Of a stretch of DNA of 64,000 nt, positions 60,953-64,000 are shown one piece after another. The stretch is from an uncultured Allobosea sp. (lineage in GTDB: Bacteria; Pseudomonadota; Alphaproteobacteria; Rhizobiales; Beijerinckiaceae). The stretch covers positions 1-64,000 of the forward strand of contig NZ_CAMFKW010000015.1 in NCBI RefSeq assembly GCF_945957345.1. Direction: 5' to 3'. A program made the translations under genes and the position numbers. Positions within the stretch are counted from its first letter, which is position 1; every line of letters starts with the position of its first letter. Below the pieces are notes generated by a model, which searched no databases, was not told the DNA's origin, and saw nothing but the letters and a program-made list of their open reading frames with translations.

Positions 60953-60958
60953 ACAGCG

Positions 60959-61144
60959 TCATTCTCGGGCGGAGCAAGGCCCCGGTCCGAGAATCGCGTT
61001 CAGAGCCCCTTCGTCATTCCGGGGCTTCGCGTCAGCGAAGAACCCGGAACCCACGACGGGGCAAATCGGCCAGCAACCGCGGCATCGGCTGTCTCACCCG
61101 GTCGTGGGTTCCGGGTTCGCGCCTGCGGCGCGCCCCGGAATGAC
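60959..61144. repeat. Long inverted-repeat element, family 4
   Basis: Main part 61013-61144: left arm GTCATTCCGGGGC...GAACCCGGAACCCACGAC (61013-61057) and a near-exact inverted right arm (61101-61144), 43-bp spacer. Each arm has an inner hairpin, CTTCGC-GTCA-GCGAAG (61025-61040) and CGCGCC-TGC-GGCGCG (61118-61132). Before it, 60962-60995 is a shorter palindrome ATTCTCGG / CCGAGAAT. It lies between the convergent DUF1176 gene and ilvE. Confidence 0.82.
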
Positions 61145-61170
61145 AACGGTGGACAAGACCTGGCGAATGA

Positions 61171-62058
61171 TCACGCCGCCTTCGACTGCGAGCGCACCGC
61201 GGCCGAATAGTCTTCCATCACCACCTTGCCCATGTTGCCGGTGATGAAGTTGTAGGGGCCGATCTCGGAGACAAGCGTCACCTCGGCGGCGGAGCCGGTG
61301 ATGAAGCACTCGTTGAAGCCTTCGAGCTCCTCCGGGCGGATACGCCGCTCCACCACTTCGAAGCCGCGCTGGCGGCACAGGTCGATCACCGACTGGCGGG
61401 TGATGCCGTTCAGGAAGCGATCGGCCAGCGGGGTGTGGATCACGCCGTCCTTGATGAAGAAGATGTTGGCGCCGGTGCATTCGGCGACATTGCCTTCCCA
61501 GTCGAGCATCATCGCATCGGCATAGCCGGCGCGCTCGGCCTTATGCTTGGACAGCGAGCAGATCATGTACAGGCCCGCGGCCTTGGCATGAACCGGCGCG
61601 CAGGCCGGGTCCGGCCGACGGTAATCGGCGACGTCGAGGCGGATGCCCTTCAGCTTCGCCGCCATGTCGAACATGCTCGGCCATTCCCACACGGCGATCG
61701 CGGTGTGAATCTTGTTATTCATGCCGGAGACCGCCATCATCTCCGAGCCGCGCCAGGCGACCGGGCGCAGGTAGGCGTCCTTCAGGCCGTTCTCCTTCAG
61801 GCAGAGATACTTGGCCTCGTCGAGCTCGGCGACCGAATAGGGGATCGTGAAATCCATGATCTCGGCCGACTTGTGGAAGCGCTGCGAATGCTCGGTGCTC
61901 TTGTAGATCACGCCGTCATAGGAGCGCTCGCCCTCGAAGATGCACGAGCCGTAGTGCAGCCCATGGGTCAGTACGTGAATCTTCGCGTCCTTCCACGGCA
62001 CGAGCTTGCCGTCGAACCAGATGACGCCATCGCGCTGGTCGAAAGGAATGACTGACAT
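61171..62058 (-). CDS. ilvE: Branched-chain amino acid aminotransferase
   Basis: 295 aa from ATG 62058, preceded by GGAGAAGG. Fold-type IV PLP enzyme that makes leucine, isoleucine and valine from their keto acids. Conserved blocks: DGVIWFDGKLVPWKDAKIHVLTHGLHYGSCIFEGER, LRPVAWRG, CSLSKHKAERAGYADAMMLDWEGNVAECTGANIFFIKDG and GITRQSVIDL. The catalytic lysine is in the LSKHKAER region. Divergent from the MarR-like regulator of the petPR-like system. Confidence 0.95.
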   Translation of the reverse strand: MSVIPFDQRDGVIWFDGKLVPWKDAKIHVLTHGLHYGSCIFEGERSYDGVIYKSTEHSQRFHKSAEIMDFTIPYSVAELDEAKYLCLKENGLKDAYLRPVAWRGSEMMAVSGMNNKIHTAIAVWEWPSMFDMAAKLKGIRLDVADYRRPDPACAPVHAKAAGLYMICSLSKHKAERAGYADAMMLDWEGNVAECTGANIFFIKDGVIHTPLADRFLNGITRQSVIDLCRQRGFEVVERRIRPEELEGFNECFITGSAAEVTLVSEIGPYNFITGNMGKVVMEDYSAAVRSQSKAA

Positions 62059-62202
62059 GGACCTTCTCCTGGGTGCTTGTTTCCGGAACTCGGACACAGC
62101 CGTTTTCGGAACGCAAGCGCGGGTCTAAAGCTGCGTTGCAGCGGCACGCTTTGAAATAATCGTTCGCTCAACGCCCTTGACCGGTAATCTTCCGTCTGAG
62201 AT

Positions 62203-62745
62203 ATGTCAATAAGGCTGACCCAAATTTTTGGAAGGCACGTTTTGGCCCCATCCCCGTCCGACGCAGAAGATCTGCCGCTCAGGCCTTCCTCCGAGGCGGT
62301 GCCGCATGACTTGATCGAGCTGCTGTTCTTCGCCTATCGCGACTTCGTCGGAGACCCGGACCGCATCCTCGCCGATTACGGTTTCGGCCGCGCCCATCAC
62401 CGCGTCCTGCACTTCGTCCAGCGCCGGCCTGGCCTCACCATCGCCGAATTGCTCGACATCCTCCAGATCACCAAGCAGAGCCTGAACCGCGTGCTCAAGG
62501 AGCTGGTCGAGAAGGGCTATATCGAGCAGCGCACCGGCCGGCAGGACAAGCGCCAGCGCCATCTCCACACCACGCCCTCGGGCCAGGATCTGGCACTGCG
62601 CCTCGTCCGCCTCCAGGCGAAGCGCATCAACCGGGCGCTCGAAGGCGCCAGCCCCGAGACCGCAGCCATCGCCGCGCGCTATCTCGCCGCCTTGATCGAC
62701 CCGGCCGAGCGGCCGAAGGTGGAGCGCCTTCTCGACAAGGCTTAG
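62203..62745 (+). CDS. petP: MarR family regulator (PetP-like)
   Basis: 180 aa. Winged helix: DYGFGRAHHRVLHFVQRRPGLTIAELLDILQITKQSLNRVLKELVEKGYIEQRTGRQDKRQRHLH covers recognition helix and wing (~60-125). The N-terminus has ~35 extra residues; start ATG 62203, or a later TTG, is uncertain. It precedes an OmpR-type regulator and a histidine kinase, and follows ilvE divergently, the same order known for petP-petR in Rhodobacter and kin. Name by synteny and family, not by close identity. Confidence 0.8.
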   Translation: MSIRLTQIFGRHVLAPSPSDAEDLPLRPSSEAVPHDLIELLFFAYRDFVGDPDRILADYGFGRAHHRVLHFVQRRPGLTIAELLDILQITKQSLNRVLKELVEKGYIEQRTGRQDKRQRHLHTTPSGQDLALRLVRLQAKRINRALEGASPETAAIAARYLAALIDPAERPKVERLLDKA

Positions 62746-62840
62746 AGTCTCCTCGGCGGCGACCGGCTCCGCACGTTATGCTATGGGAGCCCTGCACCGC
62801 GGCGCGCCGGCCCAAGACCGGCGCAGGAGAAAGGCGCGAG

Positions 62841-63584
62841 ATGATCGCAACCGAGACCTTGGCGAAGCCGGCCCACAAACCTCTGCCCGACGAGGCTCCA
62901 CATGTCCTCGTCGTCGATGACGACCGGCGCCTGCGCGAGTTGCTCGCCCGCTTCCTCGGCGATCACGGCTACCGGGTGACGACCGCGGCTAACGCGGCAG
63001 AAGCCGATACCCGGCTCGACAATCTCGTCTTCGATGCGATCGTGCTCGACGTGATGATGCCTGGCGAGAACGGCTTCGACTTCGCCCGCCGCTTCCGCGG
63101 CGGCTCCGCCGTGCCGATCCTGATGCTGACCGCCCGCGCCGACGGCAAGGACCGCATCAACGGCCTCGAGATCGGCGTCGACGATTATCTCTCGAAGCCC
63201 TTCGAACCGCGTGAATTGCTGCTCAGGCTCGGCAATATCCTGAAGCGCACGCTGGTCGTCGAAGCCGCGCAATCCGGGACGCGGCCGGATTTCGTCCGTT
63301 TCGGCCCCTTCATCTACGGGCTGGCGCGCGGCGAACTGCGCAAGGGCGAGGAGACCATCCGCCTGACCGAGCGCGAGCGCGAAATCCTGACGGCGCTCGC
63401 CGAACGTGCCGGCGAGGTCGTGCCACGCGAGGAATTGGCCGCGCAGGGCTCCGCCGCCAATGACCGCACCGTCGATGTTCAGATGAACCGCCTGCGCCGC
63501 AAGGTCGAGCGCGACCAGACCGACCCGCTTTATCTTCAGACCGTGCGCGGCGTCGGCTACAGGCTGGTGACGGACCGGACGTGA
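62841..63584 (+). CDS. petR: OmpR-type response regulator (PetR-like)
   Basis: 247 aa from ATG 62841 with AGGAGAAAGG upstream. Receiver domain at ~22-140: VLVVDDDRRLRELL, phosphoacceptor Asp in VLDVMMPGENG, LMLTARADGKDRINGLEIGVDDYLSKPFEPREL. Winged-helix output domain at ~155-245 (LTEREREILTALAERAGEVVPREEL ... DVQMNRLRRKVE ... VRGVGYRLV). PetR of Rhodobacter was found with cytochrome bc1 expression; the regulon here is unknown. Stop overlaps the kinase start (GTGA). Confidence 0.88.
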   Translation: MIATETLAKPAHKPLPDEAPHVLVVDDDRRLRELLARFLGDHGYRVTTAANAAEADTRLDNLVFDAIVLDVMMPGENGFDFARRFRGGSAVPILMLTARADGKDRINGLEIGVDDYLSKPFEPRELLLRLGNILKRTLVVEAAQSGTRPDFVRFGPFIYGLARGELRKGEETIRLTEREREILTALAERAGEVVPREELAAQGSAANDRTVDVQMNRLRRKVERDQTDPLYLQTVRGVGYRLVTDRT

Positions 63585-64000
63585 CACCGCTGCAACCCGG
63601 CAGGAAAGGCCCATCCGCGCTGCGCTCCGCCGCACGCGTGGTGACGCGCGCCGTTGCCGGTGTGGAACGGGCGCTGGAAAATCTCGGCCAGGCGGTCCGA
63701 CCGGTCTTCAAACGCATCGGCCGGCCGTTGCAACTCATCGCGCGCTATATGCCCAAGGGGCTCTATCCGCGCGCGCTCGTCATCGTCATCGCGCCGGTCG
63801 TGCTGCTGCAATCGGTCATCGCCTATGTCTTCATGGAGCGGCACTGGCAAACGGTGACGCAGCGCCTCTCCTCGGCCGTCTCGGCCGACATCGCCATGCT
63901 GATCGATGTCTATGAGAGCTATCCGCAGGATGCCGACCTTACGACGCTGTCGCGCATCGCGGCCGAGCGGCTCGGCATGGATCTCGACATCATCCCCGAT
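63581..64000 (+). CDS. Sensor histidine kinase, N-terminal part (cut by window end)
   Basis: First 140 codons from GTG 63581, frame open to the right edge. A ~60-residue cytoplasmic basic N-terminus is followed by a transmembrane helix (ALVIVIAPVVLLQSVIAYVFM, ~62-82) and the start of the periplasmic sensor (ERHWQTVTQRLSSAVSADIAMLIDVYES). This pattern is that of EnvZ-like kinases linked to OmpR-type regulators in alphaproteobacteria. HAMP and kinase domains lie beyond the window. Confidence 0.85.
   Translation, partial: MTPLQPGRKGPSALRSAARVVTRAVAGVERALENLGQAVRPVFKRIGRPLQLIARYMPKGLYPRALVIVIAPVVLLQSVIAYVFMERHWQTVTQRLSSAVSADIAMLIDVYESYPQDADLTTLSRIAAERLGMDLDIIPD

Noticed and set aside
1-64000. 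tRNA, rRNA, prophage, integrase, insertion sequence or CRISPR-Cas genes
   Set aside because: Looked for on both strands; no transposase, integrase, Cas or phage structural protein and no recognisable tRNA or rRNA sequence was found.

Overview
This 64 kb window is a gene-dense, GC-rich stretch of chromosome. It most likely comes from an alphaproteobacterium of the order Hyphomicrobiales, perhaps close to Bosea or its relatives. That placement is an inference from gene content: a petPR-like regulator pair next to a branched-chain aminotransferase, an RopB/Omp25-type outer membrane barrel, a fused HyuA-HyuB oxoprolinase with a TRAP transporter, a MidA-Lgt-PgeF block, and many small GC-rich palindromic intergenic repeats. 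No phage, plasmid, integron, CRISPR array, rRNA or tRNA gene was seen. The right edge cuts a sensor histidine kinase.

Layout. 0.3-4.7 kb: a CAP-domain lipoprotein, a small secreted protein, a LysE exporter, a methyltransferase, a metallo-beta-lactamase-fold hydrolase and a secreted proline-rich GyrI-like protein. 4.9-7.2 kb: dapF and the tRNA methylthiotransferase mtaB, whose reading frame opens inside a palindromic repeat. 7.3-14.1 kb: sulfite oxidase-like enzyme, acyl-CoA ligase, EF-G-like GTPase, a small helical protein and an SDR enzyme. 14.2-18 kb: rplS, then a MarR-controlled EmrB/EmrA-type efflux operon. 18-20.1 kb: tryptophan 2,3-dioxygenase divergent from a kynureninase-like enzyme. 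20.5-23.2 kb: leuC, two small genes (one a zincin-like metallopeptidase) and leuD. 23.26-23.72 kb: a small GIY-YIG nuclease gene bracketed by inverted palindromic repeats. 23.7-33.9 kb: a DUF1501/DUF1800 pair and assorted accessory genes (DUF1801, RecD2-like helicase, chemoreceptor, esterase, GNAT, LysE, SDR, methyltransferase).

33.9-41.3 kb: 5-oxoprolinase/hydantoinase divergent from a complete TRAP transporter and a winged-helix regulator. 41.3-49.8 kb: an ArsR-AHSA1 pair, a DMT exporter, a flavin-fold oxidase, RNase T2, rlmJ, a GST, an outer membrane barrel, a glycosyltransferase and an SDR enzyme. 49.9-52.7 kb: pgeF, a MidA-type methyltransferase and lgt, all on the minus strand. 52.8-56 kb: a CurA-like reductase, RidA, a CPT-like kinase, a small coiled-coil protein, rpsU and a cold-shock protein. 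56.3-61 kb: uvrC, pgsA, moaD, moaE and a DUF1176 protein. 61-64 kb: ilvE, a MarR regulator, an OmpR-type regulator and its histidine kinase, resembling petP-petR.

The most interesting signal is a set of REP-like palindromes. Four copies of one family occur as two inverted pairs. One pair encloses the GIY-YIG nuclease gene. The other pair has no gene between its arms and lies in frame inside uvrC. The two ends of each pair are distinguishable and occur in the same order in both places. This suggests a nuclease-associated mobile palindrome with a gene-less derivative, analogous to RAYT/REPIN systems but with a GIY-YIG enzyme in place of a RAYT. That is a hypothesis from sequence arrangement only.
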